64,000 nt of DNA from Arenicola marina (lineage: Eukaryota; Annelida; Polychaeta; Arenicolidae): positions 26,723,188-26,787,187 of the forward strand of contig OZ025255.1 of NCBI GenBank assembly GCA_964019135.1, in the 5' to 3' direction. Below the pieces are notes generated by a model that saw nothing but the letters and a program-made list of their open reading frames with translations, searched no databases and had not been told where the DNA came from. A program made the position numbers and the translations under genes. This document shows, piece by piece, positions 1 through 13,100 of the stretch. Every line of letters begins with the position of its first letter. Positions within the stretch are counted from its first letter, which is position 1.

Positions 1-1009
1 GGTGTTGAGGTCCGTGGACGGGGGGGTGGAGAGTTGGAAGATGGTAGGATGTGAAGGTCCTTGGACGGGGGGGGGGGGTAGGGCTGGTGGGGCTATCGAC
101 ACTGATGCACGCTCTCAGACAGGTGAGTATGACAGATCATGGGTAATATATATCTGTATAGATATATATACTATATGGCTGGGGGGAGGGGAGGGGGGGG
201 GTGGAAAGGCGGTTGAACGGCTCGGTGAACCGGGACTTAGTAACTCTTCAATGCGACGTAGGGGTGGATGGAGTGGGTAAAGGGCTTGGATGTCCTGTTG
301 AGGGTAACGTTGGACGTGGTGGTAGTGGGGGTGGAGGGGAGGGGCGGTAAGGGGGGGGGGTGCACAATGCTCTTCACATCGTATAGTTGATCGGTCATTT
401 TTAGCCCTGCCGCTCACCCCCCCCCCCCCGACGCCCTCGCGCTCCCACCGTCTCTACTCGAGTGCTATGATGGTAGTATTTACAAAAAAAGCAGAGACGA
501 AGTATTATCTCACGAAGTAAAGATGATGTCACCGACTGGTGTGTATAAAATTCAACCTTAAACCTTTAAACGGTGTCGCCCTCAATCTCTGCTCTTGGCC
601 GACGAGTCATAGCCATCCAAACACCGCCACCTCCCACACACCCCACCCCCTGCCCCCTCTCTCTTCGTCTGTCTGTCTCACCCCCTCGACCTCTACACCC
701 CACCTGAGCGCCCCTGACTGGTAAGGTACCCTTGGGGTATCCTCGTGGCCCCATCACAAACTGCTTTGAGCCCCGGACTTGCCCCCCGCCCCCCCTCCAG
801 GGTGGATGCTCACTTCAGCGCCCGGGGGGCAGGGGTGGTTGATACAGCCACCTCCCCCCCGCCTCCCGATCACCCCAGGGCCTCCCCCCATTAGCCAGAC
901 ATTGCGCCACGTACATTACGAGTGCACTTTAACACTCGGCCACCAAGTGTCATGTCTCTTAAATATTATTTCATTTCCTTTTTTTTTCCTTTGCTTTTCT
1001 ACTTTCCAG
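1..1009. other. non-coding, G/C-tract-rich stretch
   Basis: Long runs of G or C alternate with ordinary sequence. Short reading frames here are translated C/G tracts without codon-like composition. A long pyrimidine tract closes the stretch (about 971-1007) and precedes the acceptor described next. I see no gene, RNA or mobile element. Confidence 0.55.
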
Positions 1010-1171
1010 TGTGACGTGTTTGGGAAAAAACTAGTCGTCCATGGGACAGTCATCACAATTTATTTCGAAAAGTTTTTTCGTGCGTTCACCACCCCATCCC
1101 GCCCTTCCTCTCTATTTCTCCACGCCCTTGCATTAGCGCCACCTAACGTTCGCTTTTCCACCTCCACTTGA
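1010..1171 (+). CDS. weak candidate terminal exon, unidentified
   Basis: A strong splice-acceptor-like signal precedes this segment: about 36 bases of almost pure pyrimidine ending in TTTCCAG at 1003-1009. Reading in phase 0 from 1010 gives 53 codons to a TGA at 1169-1171. The first half (starting CDVFGKKLVV) is mixed and protein-like. The second half is serine/proline-rich. No upstream exon could be paired with it and no family is recognised. The acceptor is seen directly; exon status is inference, and a chance pyrimidine tract is equally possible in this composition. Confidence 0.2.
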   Translation, partial: CDVFGKKLVVHGTVITIYFEKFFRAFTTPSRPSSLFLHALALAPPNVRFSTST

Positions 1172-3258
1172 AGGAGAATGTAAACCAAGCTTTTTGTACT
1201 TTTTTTTGCTCCGCGGCTCACCATGGGAGCGGCGAGTTTGTTTTGGACATAGCTGGGAGGATATAAGGGAACCAGAAAGAAGGACGGAATAGGAAAGCGG
1301 TTCAGGTGAGAGGGTAGACCGACCGACCGACCGACCGACCGCCCGGTCCGTCCAGGCCGGGGCTAGGCCGGGGCTAGGCCGGGGCTAGGCCAGGGCTAGG
1401 CCGGGGCCAGGTAGACAGGTCGGGGAGGAAGGAAGGCCAGGAAGGGGTAGGGTGAAGGGGTCGGCGGGGTTCCCACCGGCTCGGGGTGGGGGAGGGGGTG
1501 GGGTGGGGATGGGGTGGCGGGGGTGGGGGCGGGGGGTGCCCCCGGTGTTTGCTCCATTGATCGCCCCGGCTCGGTGCATGGCGACGAACGGAGAAGCACG
1601 GGTTCTGCCCACATAGGGTAGGGGGGAGGGTGGGGGGGGGGAGTTTGCTGAGGCGCCTTGCGGGCAGCTCCCATTTCGTGTTTGCGCTTCATGTTAAAAG
1701 TGCGTCGGGGAGTCCTTCACACCCCCCGCCCCCTCCCCCCCCCCCTCCCCCCGCCCCACACACACACCCCGGGGGCAAGCAGATGAACTTCGTAACACCA
1801 TTGTCTTCTTTATGAACATCGATCAGGGCAGGTGGGTCGTTGGGTCGGTGAAAAAAAAAGGCCCCAGAAAGTAAAGAGTGAGCGATGAGGAGACGTATTT
1901 TGGAGTAGTAGTGTCCGCTGTGTGTGTGTGTGCTTGGCGTGGCGGGGTCGGGGGGCGTGGGGGTAGGGCTGGGGCCGGGGGCTGGGTGGCGGGTGGGGCG
2001 GTGGATAGATAGATAGATAGATGGATGGGAGCTATCGTGCTAATGGGGATCTGAGTAGATGAAGGTGAGCGAGATTGAGGGGGAGGGAAGAGGGTGAGTA
2101 GGGTGGGGGGATCCTGGCCCCCCCTTGCCCCTGCCCCCCCCCCCGCCTCACCCACAAACAGGCGTGTGAAGAGATCACCGGTGACATCGACCTCTGAAGC
2201 CTCTCAATGTTTAGCGAGCGGGGAGCGGGCTAGACCTACCTGACAATGGTCGACCCCCCCACCCCTTCCCTTACCCCCCCCCCACCTACTGCCATCCCCC
2301 TCTGGGTCCGGGCCTTCCACACTCTCACTGTCTAGAACTCTCCCCTTTATTGGTATCTGTTTGCATTGCCTAGTTTCGCACCTCGCCCCAACCCCCCCAT
2401 CACCCCCACGACCCTCATCCCCACCCTCGTAACACCCCCCCCACACCCACAGACCACCACCCCACCCATCGCGCCCTCAGACCTCATGCCAACTACGTTG
2501 TTTCAAATCCGATGGCAGGCGGAAGGCTCATTCTTAAATAAAATTTTACAATGTGTTTGCTCTTCCTGACGGCTTGTGCATTGATCCCCTTTCACGCACC
2601 CCAGCGCCGCCTGGTGACAGAGCCGGAGAGAAGTCTCATCAAAAGACACACGGAAAGCCTCCGCCCAGAGCGAGAGAGAGAGAGAGATAGAGGGAGGGAG
2701 ACTATATCTACCAACTACTGAAAAAGTAAAAACCGTGCCAAAAAAGAAAAAAAAACTTGGAAGAGAAAGGAGTTGGTCGATCGTCATGGATGAGGGTCGC
2801 GACCTCTGGGGGCTCGTGTTGAGACTGGTCGCTCACCTCTGTGGGAGACCGCACCGGAGGTAGGAAAGGGGGAGGGGGAGGGGAGAGGGAGGGGAGGGGG
2901 ACAGCAGAGCAAGGTGGAGGAATAGTAGAGAACTTACTCGGGGAAAGGGGTCAGAACATACATTGATGATGATGGAAATTGAACGGAGCCAAGACATATC
3001 AAGACGACGGTGGAGAAGGTGGGGGATGGAGGGGGATGGTGGGGGATGGAGGGGGCATTCACCAGAATTCGAAGTGTGGTGTCCAAAAGTAGCGACTTTG
3101 CAGACGTAAGTTTATAAGTGAAAAAAAAGCACAAATAGTATGGGAGGGGAGAGGGAAAGCGGGGGATGGGTCGACACGGAACTGAGGAATGGACAGACAC
3201 TCAAAGAGAAATCAACAAGGGAAAAGATATATGTAGGGGAGAAATGCACATGAGGAAA
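1172..3258. other. non-coding, low-complexity rich stretch
   Basis: Contains poly-G/poly-C runs, a short CA run near 1757, a GATA run near 2004-2026 and a GA run near 2673-2694. The reading frames here are proline-, glycine- or histidine-rich translations of simple sequence. I see no supported gene. Confidence 0.55.
1317..1408. repeat. GACC microsatellite followed by an 11-bp minisatellite
   Basis: Six GACC units run from 1317 to 1340. After a short spacer come five copies of an 11-bp unit, AGGCCGGGGCT, at 1354-1408, with one A-for-G change and one C-for-T change in the last two copies. The unit is CpG-containing and GC-rich. Confidence 0.9.
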
Positions 3259-3345
3259 GAAATCCACAATATGAGAAATCCACAATATAAGAAATCCACA
3301 ATATGAGAAATCCACAATATAAGAAATCCACAATATGAGAAATCC
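3259..3345. repeat. 17-bp minisatellite, about 5 copies
   Basis: About five tandem copies of GAAATCCACAATATGAG, alternating between endings ATATGAG and ATATAAG. The alternation suggests a 34-bp dimer as the effective repeat unit. AT-rich, unlike the surrounding G-rich sequence. Confidence 0.9.
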
Positions 3346-3460
3346 GCTTTGACAGAGTCACTAGAGATGTTAAGCCCTCAAGGCGAGGATTTATTAAAGA
3401 AAAAGAAATCGATCTCCGTGATCATTGTCTCAGCCGAAGAAACAAGCAGGACGCCGGAAG

Positions 3461-5550
3461 TGAGGACTGAGAACAGATGGAGGAGAGACTGGTGGGACAG
3501 CAGACACTAGGACTGGGAAGAGATGGAGGAGAGATTGGTGGGACGGCAGAAACTAGGACTGGGAACATATGGAGGAGAGACTGGTGGGGCAGCAGAAACT
3601 GGAACTGGGAACAGATGGAGGAGAGGCTGGTGGCACAGCAGAAACTAGGACTGGGAAGAGATGGACGAGCGACTGGTGGGACAGCAGAAACTAGGACTGG
3701 GAACATATGGAGGAGAAACTGGTGGGACAGCAAAAAACTAGGACTGGGAACAGATAGAGGAGAGACTGGTAGGACAGCAGAAACTAGGACTGGGAACAGA
3801 TGAAGGAGAGACTGGTGGGACGGCAGAAACTAGGACTGGGAACAGATGGAGGAGAGACTGGTGGGACAGCAGAAACTAGGACTGGGAACAGATCGATGAG
3901 AGACTGGTGGGACGGCAGAAACTAGGACTGGGAACAGATGGAGGAGAGACTGGTGGGACGGCAGAAACTAGGACTGGGAACAGATGGAGGAGAGACTGGT
4001 GGGACCGCAGAAACTAGGACTGGGAACACATGGAGGAGAGATTGGTGAGGCAGCAGAAACTAGGACTGGGAACAGATAGAGGATAGACTGGTGGGACAGC
4101 AGAAACTAAGACTGGGAACAGATGGAGGAGACAGGTGGGACAGCAGAAACTAGAACTAGGAACAGATGGAGGAGAGACTGGTGTGATGGCAGAAACTAGG
4201 ACTGGGAACAGATAGAGGAGAGACTGGTGAGACGGTAGAAACTAGGATGGCAAGAGATGGAGGAGAGACTGGTGGGACGGCATAAACTAGGACTGGGAAC
4301 AGATGGATGAGATACTGGTGGGACAGCAGAAACTAGGACTAGGAACAGATGGAGGAGAGATTGGTGAGGCAGCAGAAACTAGGATTGGAACAGATGGAGC
4401 AGATACTGGTGGGGCAGCAGAAACTAGGACTGAGAACAGATGGAGGAGATACTGGTGGGACAGCAGAAACTAGGACTAGGAACAGATGGAGGAGAGATTG
4501 GTGAGGCAGCAGAAACTAGGACTGGGAACAGATGGAGGAGATACTGGTGGCACAACAGAAACTAGGACTAGGAACAGATGGAGGAGAGATTGGTGAGGCA
4601 ACAGAAACTAGTACTGGGAACAGATGGAGGAGATACTGGTGGCACAGCAGAAACTAGGACTGGGAACAGATGGAGGAGATACTGGTGGCACAGCAGAAAC
4701 TAGGACTAGGAACAGATGGAGGAGAGCTTGGTGAGGCAGCAGAAACTAGGACTGAGAACAGATAGAGGATAAACTGGTGAGGCCGCAGAAACTAGGACTG
4801 GGAACAGATGGAGGAGAGACTGGTGGGACGGCAGAAACTAGGACTGGGAACAGATCGAGGAGAGACTGGTGGGACGGCAGAAACTAGAACTGGGAACAGA
4901 TGGAGGAGAGATTGGTGGGGCGGCAGAAACTAGGACTGGGAACAGATGGAGGGGAGACTGGTGGCACAGCAGAAACTAGGACTGGGATCAGATGGAGGAG
5001 ATACTGGTGGGACGGCAGAAACTAGGACTGGGAACAGATCGAGGAGAGACTGGTGGAACAGCAGAAACTAGGACTGGGAACAGATGAAGGAGAGATTGAT
5101 GGGACAGCATAAAGTAGGACTGGGAACAGATGGAGGAGAGACTGGTGGGACAGCAGAAATTAGGACTGGGAACAGATGGAGGATAGACTGGTGGGGCGGC
5201 AGACACTAGGACTGGGAACAGATGGAGGAGAGACTGGTGGGACAGCAAAAACTAGGACTGGGAACAGATGGAGGAGAGACTGGTGGGACAGCAGAAACTA
5301 GAAATAGGAACAGATGGAGGAGAGACTGGTGGGACACAATAAACTAGGACTGGGAACAGATAAGAGGAGATACTGGTGGGACAGCAGAAACTAAAACGGT
5401 AACAGATGGAGGAGAGACTGGTGGGATAGCAGAAACTAGGACTGGGAACAGATGGAGGAGAGGTTGGTGGGACAGCAGAAAGTAGGACTGGGAACAGATG
5501 GAGGAGAGGTTGGTGGGACAGCAGAAACTAAGACTGGGAACAGATGGGGA
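3461..5550. repeat. 46-bp satellite array, about 45 copies
   Basis: Continuous head-to-tail units of about 46 bp. Each contains the conserved blocks ACTAGGACTGGGAACAGATG and GAGGAGAGACTGGTGGGACA, followed by GCAGAA. Units are diverged (commonly 1 to 5 substitutions) with occasional short deletions, for example near 4131 and 5392, so the array looks older than the 42/43-bp array downstream. Some adjacent units alternate between AGAGACTGG and AGATACTGG types, suggesting local dimer duplications around 4300-4720. Reading frames across it are by-products of the repeat. Confidence 0.95.
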
Positions 5551-5694
5551 AAAAAGCAATGAGGAGAAAAGCCTAACCAGTAACCGGGATACTCACTGAG
5601 GAGACTGGAGACACGCAGTAGGGGACAGGAGTATATGAAGAAGCGAGAGGAGAGCAGAAACTGAGGTAGAAAGGGCGAACGCCTATGATTGGGG

Positions 5695-5895
5695 CAATGG
5701 CGGATCCAGGGGGAGGGGGGGGGGGCGGGGGGGGGGAGCCACCCCCCCCCTTTCAAAAACGAATCAAGCACTGTTAAAGTCGGTTTTTTTAAGACAAATA
5801 GTAAGAGATGTTTATGTAAAATCCAGACTGGGTTTGGCGCCCCCCCCCCCACCCCCCCAACCCACCTTCTTTCACAAATTCTGGATCCGCCACTG
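5695..5895. mobile_element. hAT-like MITE, about 201 bp
   Basis: The ends are inverted: CAATGGCGGATCCAG at 5695-5709, and at 5881-5895 the complement of CAGTGGCGGATCCAG, one mismatch in 15. The CAGTGGCG-type terminus is typical of non-autonomous hAT-superfamily elements (family knowledge). Internally there is a G tract near the left end, a C tract near the right end, and no coding capacity. An 8-bp target-site duplication is expected for hAT but is not visible: GATTGGGG lies on the left and TGAGGTAC on the right. The copy is therefore old or rearranged, or the flank has changed. Confidence 0.7.
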
Positions 5896-6634
5896 TGAGG
5901 TACCCAAAATGGCTGACATCGAACACCACATATACTCCATACGTATCTAATACACATAGCGTCACTATATGACCCCATGGTACGTCCACAGACACCAGCA
6001 CGTGTTTCGCTACACGTGCTACAGTCTACCGCTAGAGGTCAAACAAACGTGGACCAATACACGAAAGAGCAGGCGGGTGGGTCATCATACTTTGGCTTTT
6101 TTTGTTTCACTCCTGTGGGTTGGTTGGCTCTGTTTGTGGAGACGCTCGGTCCTTGGCGAGTTGGCGGGTCGGGGCGGCCAACGAACTCCACAACACAACG
6201 CCAGACTAAATGTAAGTAAACATCGGTTGTCACGGGTCACACCAAGTAGTCGGGGTACGCTTTGCCATTAACGGTAAGTGGTACCAGCCTAAGGCTTGTA
6301 CGTGAACATGTAATGTTTGCAGATGGGGTTGAGTGTATTTGGAAGCGATTTCGCGCACTTCGCCGAGATAAACCTGTTTTTTTTTCCTCTTCTTCGCTAG
6401 ACCCTCGTGGTAGTTAAGTTGTTATCACTTCGGGCATACCCACCCCTATAGCTAGCAGTTCACATAGTTCACGCCATATAGAAAAACATCAATATAAGTT
6501 TCACTTCTTTATTATTTTGAGTTGTGTGTGTATCATGGTGTCATACTTCTACCATTGAGAGTTATGGGTAAAGCCATTCATGTGTAAGCTGTTATTTTCT
6601 AAATAGACACAGTTGTGTTTTCTGATACAGGTTC
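5896..6634. other. unique non-coding spacer between two satellites
   Basis: Unique sequence separating the MITE from the large satellite. Two good donor-like GTAAGT sites occur at about 6210 and 6271, but no matching acceptor-bounded open frame was convincing. Nothing else is seen. Confidence 0.5.
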
Positions 6635-7189
6635 AAGCAAGCAGACAGGGCTATATGAATCAAACTTTGGGTAATCAAAGCCAGCAGACAGGGCTATAGG
6701 AATCAAACTTTGGGTAATCAAAGCCAGGAGACAGGGCTATAGGAATCAAACTTTGGGTAATCAAAGCCAGCAGGCAGGGCTATAGGAATCAAACTTTGGG
6801 TAATCAAAGCCAGCAGGCAGGGCTATAGGAATCAAACTTTGGGTAATCAAAGCCAGCATACAGGGCTATAGGAATCAAACTTTGGGTAACCAAAGCCAGT
6901 ATACAGGGCTATAGGAATCACACTTTGGGTAATCAAAGCTAGCAGGCAGGGCTATAGGAAGCAAACTTTGGGTAATCAAAGCCAGCAGGCAGGGCTATAG
7001 GAATCACACTTTGGGTAATCAAAGCCAGCAGACAGGGCTATAGGAATCACACTTTGGGTAATCAAAGCTATCAGGCAGGGCTATTGGAAGCAAACTTTGG
7101 GTAATCAAAGCCAGCATACAGGGCTATAGGAATCAAACTTTGGGTAATCAAAGCCAGGAGACAGGGCTATAGGAATCAAACTTTGGGTA

Positions 7190-10100
7190 ATCAAAGCCAG
7201 CAGGCAGGGCTATAGGAATCAAACTTTGGTAATCAAAGCCAGCAGGCAGGGCTATAAGAATCAAACTTTGGGTAATCAAAGCCAGCATACAGGGCTATAG
7301 GAATCAAACTTTGGGTAACCAAAGCCAGGAGACAGGGCTATAGGAATCAAACATTGGGTAATCAAAGCCAGCAGGCAGGGCTATAGGAAGCAAACTTTGG
7401 GTAATCAAAGCCAGCAGGCAGGGCTATAGGAATCACACTTTGGGTAATCAAAGCCAGCAGACAGGGCTATAGGAATCACACTTTGGGTAATCAAAGCTAT
7501 CGGGCAGGGCTATTGGAAGCAAACTTTGGGTAATCAAAGCCAGCATACAGGGCTATAGGAATCACACTTTGGGTAATCAAAGCCAGCAGGCAGGGCTATA
7601 GGAATCAAACCTTGGGTAATCAAAGCCAGCAGACAGGGCTATAGGAACTAAACTTTGGGTAATCAAAGCCAGCAGACAGGGCTATAGGAATGAAACTTTG
7701 GGTAATCAAAGCCAGCAGACAGGGCTATAGGAATCAAACTTTGGGTAATCAAAGCCAGCATACAGGGCTATAGGAATCAAACTTTGGGTAATCAAAGCCA
7801 GCAGACAGGGCTATAGGAATCAAACTTTGGGTAACCACAGCCAGCATACAGGGCTATAGGAATCAAACTTTAGGTAACCAAAGCCACCATACAGGGCTAT
7901 AGGAATCAAACTTTGGGTAACCAAAGCCACCATACAGGGCTATAGGAATCAAACTTTGGGTAATCAAAGCCAGCAGGCAGGGTTATAGGAATCAAACTTT
8001 GGGTAACCAAAGCCAGCATACAGGGCTAACAGAATCAAACTTCGGGTAACCAAAGCCACCATACAGGGCTATAGGAATCAAACTTTGGGTAATCAAAGCC
8101 AGCAGGCAGGGCTATGGGAATCAAACTTTGGGTAATCAAAGCCAGCAGGCAGGGCTATAGGAATCAAACTTTGGTAATCAAAGCCAGCAGGCAGGGCTAT
8201 AGGAATCAAACTTTGGGTAATCAAAGCCAGCAGGCAGGGCTATAGGAATCAAACTTTGGTAATCAAAGCCAGCAGGCAGGGCTATAGGAATCACACTTTG
8301 GTAATCAAAGCCAGCAGGCAGGGCTATAGGAATCAAACTTTGGTAATCAAAGCCAGCAGGCAGGGCTATAGGAATCAAACTTTGGTATTCAAAGCCAGCA
8401 GGCAGGGCTATAGGAATCAAACTTTGGTAATCAAAGCCAGCAGGCAGGGCTATAGGAATCAAACTTTGGGTAATCAAAGCCAGCAGGCAGGGCTATAGGA
8501 ATCAAACTTTGGTAATCAAAGCCAGGAGGCAGGGCTATAGGAATCAAACTTTGGTAATTACAGCCAGCAGACAGGGCTACATGAATCAAACTTTGGGTAA
8601 TCAAAGCCAGCATACAGGGCTATAGGAATCAAACTTTGGGTAATCAAAGCCAGCATACAGGGCTATAGGAATCAAACTGTGTGTAACCAAAGCCACCATA
8701 CAGGGCTATAGAAATCAAATTTTGGGTAACCAAAGCCACCATACAGGGCTATAGGAATCAAACTTTGGGTAATCAAAGCCAGCAGGCAGGGCTATAGGAA
8801 TCAAACTTTGGGTAATCAAAGCCAGCAGGCAGGGCTTTAGGAATCAAACTTTGGTAATCAAAGCCAGCAGGCAGGGCTATAGGAATCAAAATTTGGGTAA
8901 TCAAAGCCAGCAGGCCGGGCTATAGGAATCAAACTTTGGGTAACCAAAGCCAGCAGGCAGGGCTATAGGAATCAAACTCTGGGTAATCAAATCCAGCTGG
9001 CAGGGCTATAGGAATCAAACTTTGGTAATCAAAGCCAGCAGACAGGGCTATAGGAATCAAACTTTGGGTAATCAAAGCCAGCAGGCAGGGCTAAAGGAAT
9101 CAAACTTTGGTAATCAAAGCCAGCAGGCAGGGCTATAGGAATCAAACTTTGGTGATCAAAGCCAGCAGGCAGGGCTATAGGAATCAAACTTTGGGTAATC
9201 AAAGCCAGCAGGCAGGGCTATAGAAATCAAACTTTGGTAATCAAAGCCAGCAGGCAGGGCTATAAGAATCAAACTTTGGCAATCAAAGCCAGCAGGCAGG
9301 GCTATAGGAATCAAACTTTGGTAATCAAAGCCAGCAGGCAGGGCTATAGGAATCAAACTTTGGTAATCAAAGCCAGCAGGCAGGGCTATAGGAATCACAC
9401 TTTGGGTAATCAAAGCCAGCAGGCAGGGCTATAGGAATCACACTTTGGGTAATCAAAGCCAGCATACAGGGCTATAGGAATCAAACTTTGGGTAATCAAA
9501 GCCAGCAGGCAGGGCTATAGGAATCAAACTTTGGTAATCAAAGCCAGCAGGCAGGGCTATAGGAATCAAACTTTGGGTAATCAAAGCCAGCATACAGGGC
9601 TATAGGAATCAAACTTTGGGTAATCAAAGCCAGCATACAAGGCTATAGGAATCAAACTTTGGTAATCAAAGCCAGCAGGCAGGGCTATAGGAATCAAACT
9701 TTGGTAGTCAAAGCCAGCAGGCAGGGCTATAGGAATCAAACTTTGGTAATCAAAGCCAGCAGGCAGGGCTATAGGAATCAAACTTTGGGTAATCAAAGCC
9801 AGCAGACAGGGCTATAGGAATCAAACTTTGGGTAATCAAAGCCAGCATACAGGGCTATAGGAATCAAACTTTGGGTAATCAAAGCCAGCAGACAGGGCTA
9901 TAGGAATCAAACTTTGGGTGACCAAAGCCAGCATACAGGGCTATAGGAATCAAACTTTAGGTAACCAAAGCCACCATACAGGGTTATAGGAATCAAACTT
10001 TGGGTAACCAAAGCCAGCATACAGGGCTAAAAGAATCAAACTTTGGGTAATCAAAGCCAGCAGGCAGGGTTATAGGAATCAAACTTTGGTAATCAAAGCC

Positions 10101-13100
10101 AGCAGGCAGGGCTATAGGAATCAAACGTTGGGTAATCAAAGCCAGCAGGCAGGGCTATAGGAATCAAACTTTGGTTAACCAAAGCCAGCAGGCAGAGCTA
10201 TAGGAATCAAACTTTGGGTAATCAAAGCCAGCAGGCAGGGCTATAGGAATCAAACTTTGGTAATCAAAGCCAGCAGGCAGGGCTATAGGAATCAAACTTT
10301 GGGTAATCAAAGCCAGCAGGCAGGGCTATAGAAATCAAACTTTGGTAGTCAAAGCCAGCAGGCAGGGCTATAGGAATCAAACTTTGGGTAGTCAAAGCCA
10401 GCAGGCAGGGCTATAGGAATCAAACTTTGGTAATCAAAGCCAGCAGGCAGGGCTATAGGAATCAAACTTTGGGTAATCAAAGCCAGCAGGCAGGGCTGTA
10501 GGAATCAAACTTTGGTAATCAAAGCCAGCAGGCAGGGCTATAGGAATCAAACTTTGGGTAATCAAAGCCAGCAGGCCGGGCTATAGGAATCAAACTTTGG
10601 GTAACCAAAGCCAGCAGGCAGGGCTATAGGAATCAAACTTTGGGTAATCAAATCCAGCAGGCAGGGCTATAGGAATCAAACTTTGGTAATCAAAGCCAGC
10701 AGACAGGGCTATAGGAATCAAACTTTGGGTAATCAAAGCCAGCAGGCAGGGCTATAGGAATCAAACTTTGGTAATCAAAGCCAGCAGGCAGGGCTATAGG
10801 AATCAAACTTTGGTAATCAAAGCCAGCAGGCAGGGCTATAGGAATCAAACTTTGGGTAATCAAAGCCAGCAGGCAGGGCTGTAGGAATCAAACTTTGGTA
10901 ATCAAAGCCAGCAGGCAGGGCTATAGGAATCAAACTTTGGGTAATCAAAGCCAGCAGGCCGGGCTATAGGAATCAAACTTTGGGTAACCAAAGCCAGCAG
11001 GCAGGGCTATAGGAATCAAACTTTGGGTAATCAAATCCAGCAGGCAGGGCTATAGGAATCAAACTTTGGTAATCAAAGCCAGCAGACAGGGCTATAGGAA
11101 TCAAACTTTGGGTAATCAAAGCCAGCAGGCAGGGCTATAGAAATCAAACTTTGGTAATCAAAGCCAGCAGGCAGGGCTATAAGAATCAAACTTTGGCAAT
11201 CAAAGCCAGCAGGCAGGGCTATAGGAATCAAACTTTGGTAATCAAAGCCAGCAGGCAGGGCTATAGGAATCAAACTTTGGTAATCAAAGCCAGCAGGCAG
11301 GGCTATAGGAATCACACTTTGGGTAATCAAAGCCAGCAGGCAGGGCTATAGGAATCAAACTTTGGTAATCAAAGCCAGCAGGCAGGGCTATAAGAATCAA
11401 ACTTTGGGTAATCAAAGCCAGCATACAGGGCTATAGGAATCAAACTTTGGGTAACCAAAGCCAGGAGACAGGGCTATAGGAATCAAACATTGGGTAATCA
11501 AAGCCAGCAGGCAGGGCTATAGGAAGCAAACTTTGGGTAATCAAAGCCAGCAGGCAGGGCTATAGGAATCACACTTTGGGTAATCAAAGCCAGCAGACAG
11601 GGCTATAGGAATCACACTTTGGGTAATCAAAGCTATCGGGCAGGGCTATTGGAAGCAAACTTTGGGTAATCAAAGCCAGCATACAGGGCTATAGGAATCA
11701 CACTTTGGGTAATCAAAGCCAGCAGGCAGGGCTATAGGAATCAAACCTTGGGTAATCAAAGCCAGCAGACAGGGCTATAGGAACTAAACTTTGGGTAATC
11801 AAAGCCAGCAGACAGGGCTATAGGAATGAAACTTTGGGTAATCAAAGCCAGCAGACAGGGCTATAGGAATCAAACTTTGGGTAATCAAAGCCAGCATACA
11901 GGGCTATAGGAATCAAACTTTGGGTAATCAAAGCCAGCAGACAGGGCTATAGGAATCAAACTTTGGGTAACCACAGCCAGCATACAGGGCTATAGGAATC
12001 AAACTTTAGGTAACCAAAGCCACCATACAGGGCTATAGGAATCAAACTTTGGGTAACCAAAGCCACCATACAGGGCTATAGGAATCAAACTTTGGGTAAT
12101 CAAAGCCAGCAGGCAGGGTTATAGGAATCAAACTTTGGGTAACCAAAGCCAGCATACAGGGCTAACAGAATCAAACTTCGGGTAACCAAAGCCACCATAC
12201 AGGGCTATAGGAATCAAACTTTGGGTAATCAAAGCCAGCAGGCAGGGCTATGGGAATCAAACTTTGGGTAATCAAAGCCAGCAGGCAGGGCTATAGGAAT
12301 CAAACTTTGGTAATCAAAGCCAGCAGGCAGGGCTATAGGAATCAAACTTTGGGTAATCAAAGCCAGCAGGCAGGGCTATAGGAATCAAACTTTGGTAATC
12401 AAAGCCAGCAGGCAGGGCTATAGGAATCACACTTTGGTAATCAAAGCCAGCAGGCAGGGCTATAGGAATCAAACTTTGGTAATCAAAGCCAGCAGGCAGG
12501 GCTATAGGAATCAAACTTTGGTATTCAAAGCCAGCAGGCAGGGCTATAGGAATCAAACTTTGGTAATCAAAGCCAGCAGGCAGGGCTATAGGAATCAAAC
12601 TTTGGGTAATCAAAGCCAGCAGGCAGGGCTATAGGAATCAAACTTTGGTAATCAAAGCCAGGAGGCAGGGCTATAGGAATCAAACTTTGGTAATTACAGC
12701 CAGCAGACAGGGCTACATGAATCAAACTTTGGGTAATCAAAGCCAGCATACAGGGCTATAGGAATCAAACTTTGGGTAATCAAAGCCAGCATACAGGGCT
12801 ATAGGAATCAAACTGTGTGTAACCAAAGCCACCATACAGGGCTATAGAAATCAAATTTTGGGTAACCAAAGCCACCATACAGGGCTATAGGAATCAAACT
12901 TTGGGTAATCAAAGCCAGCAGGCAGGGCTATAGGAATCAAACTTTGGGTAATCAAAGCCAGCAGGCAGGGCTTTAGGAATCAAACTTTGGTAATCAAAGC
13001 CAGCAGGCAGGGCTATAGGAATCAAAATTTGGGTAATCAAAGCCAGCAGGCCGGGCTATAGGAATCAAACTTTGGGTAACCAAAGCCAGCAGGCAGGGCT

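Noticed and set aside
5969..6271. Coding exon ending at a GTAAGT donor
   Set aside because: Two donor-like sites exist, but neither overlapping frame has a credible acceptor or start, and one frame stops two bases before the donor.
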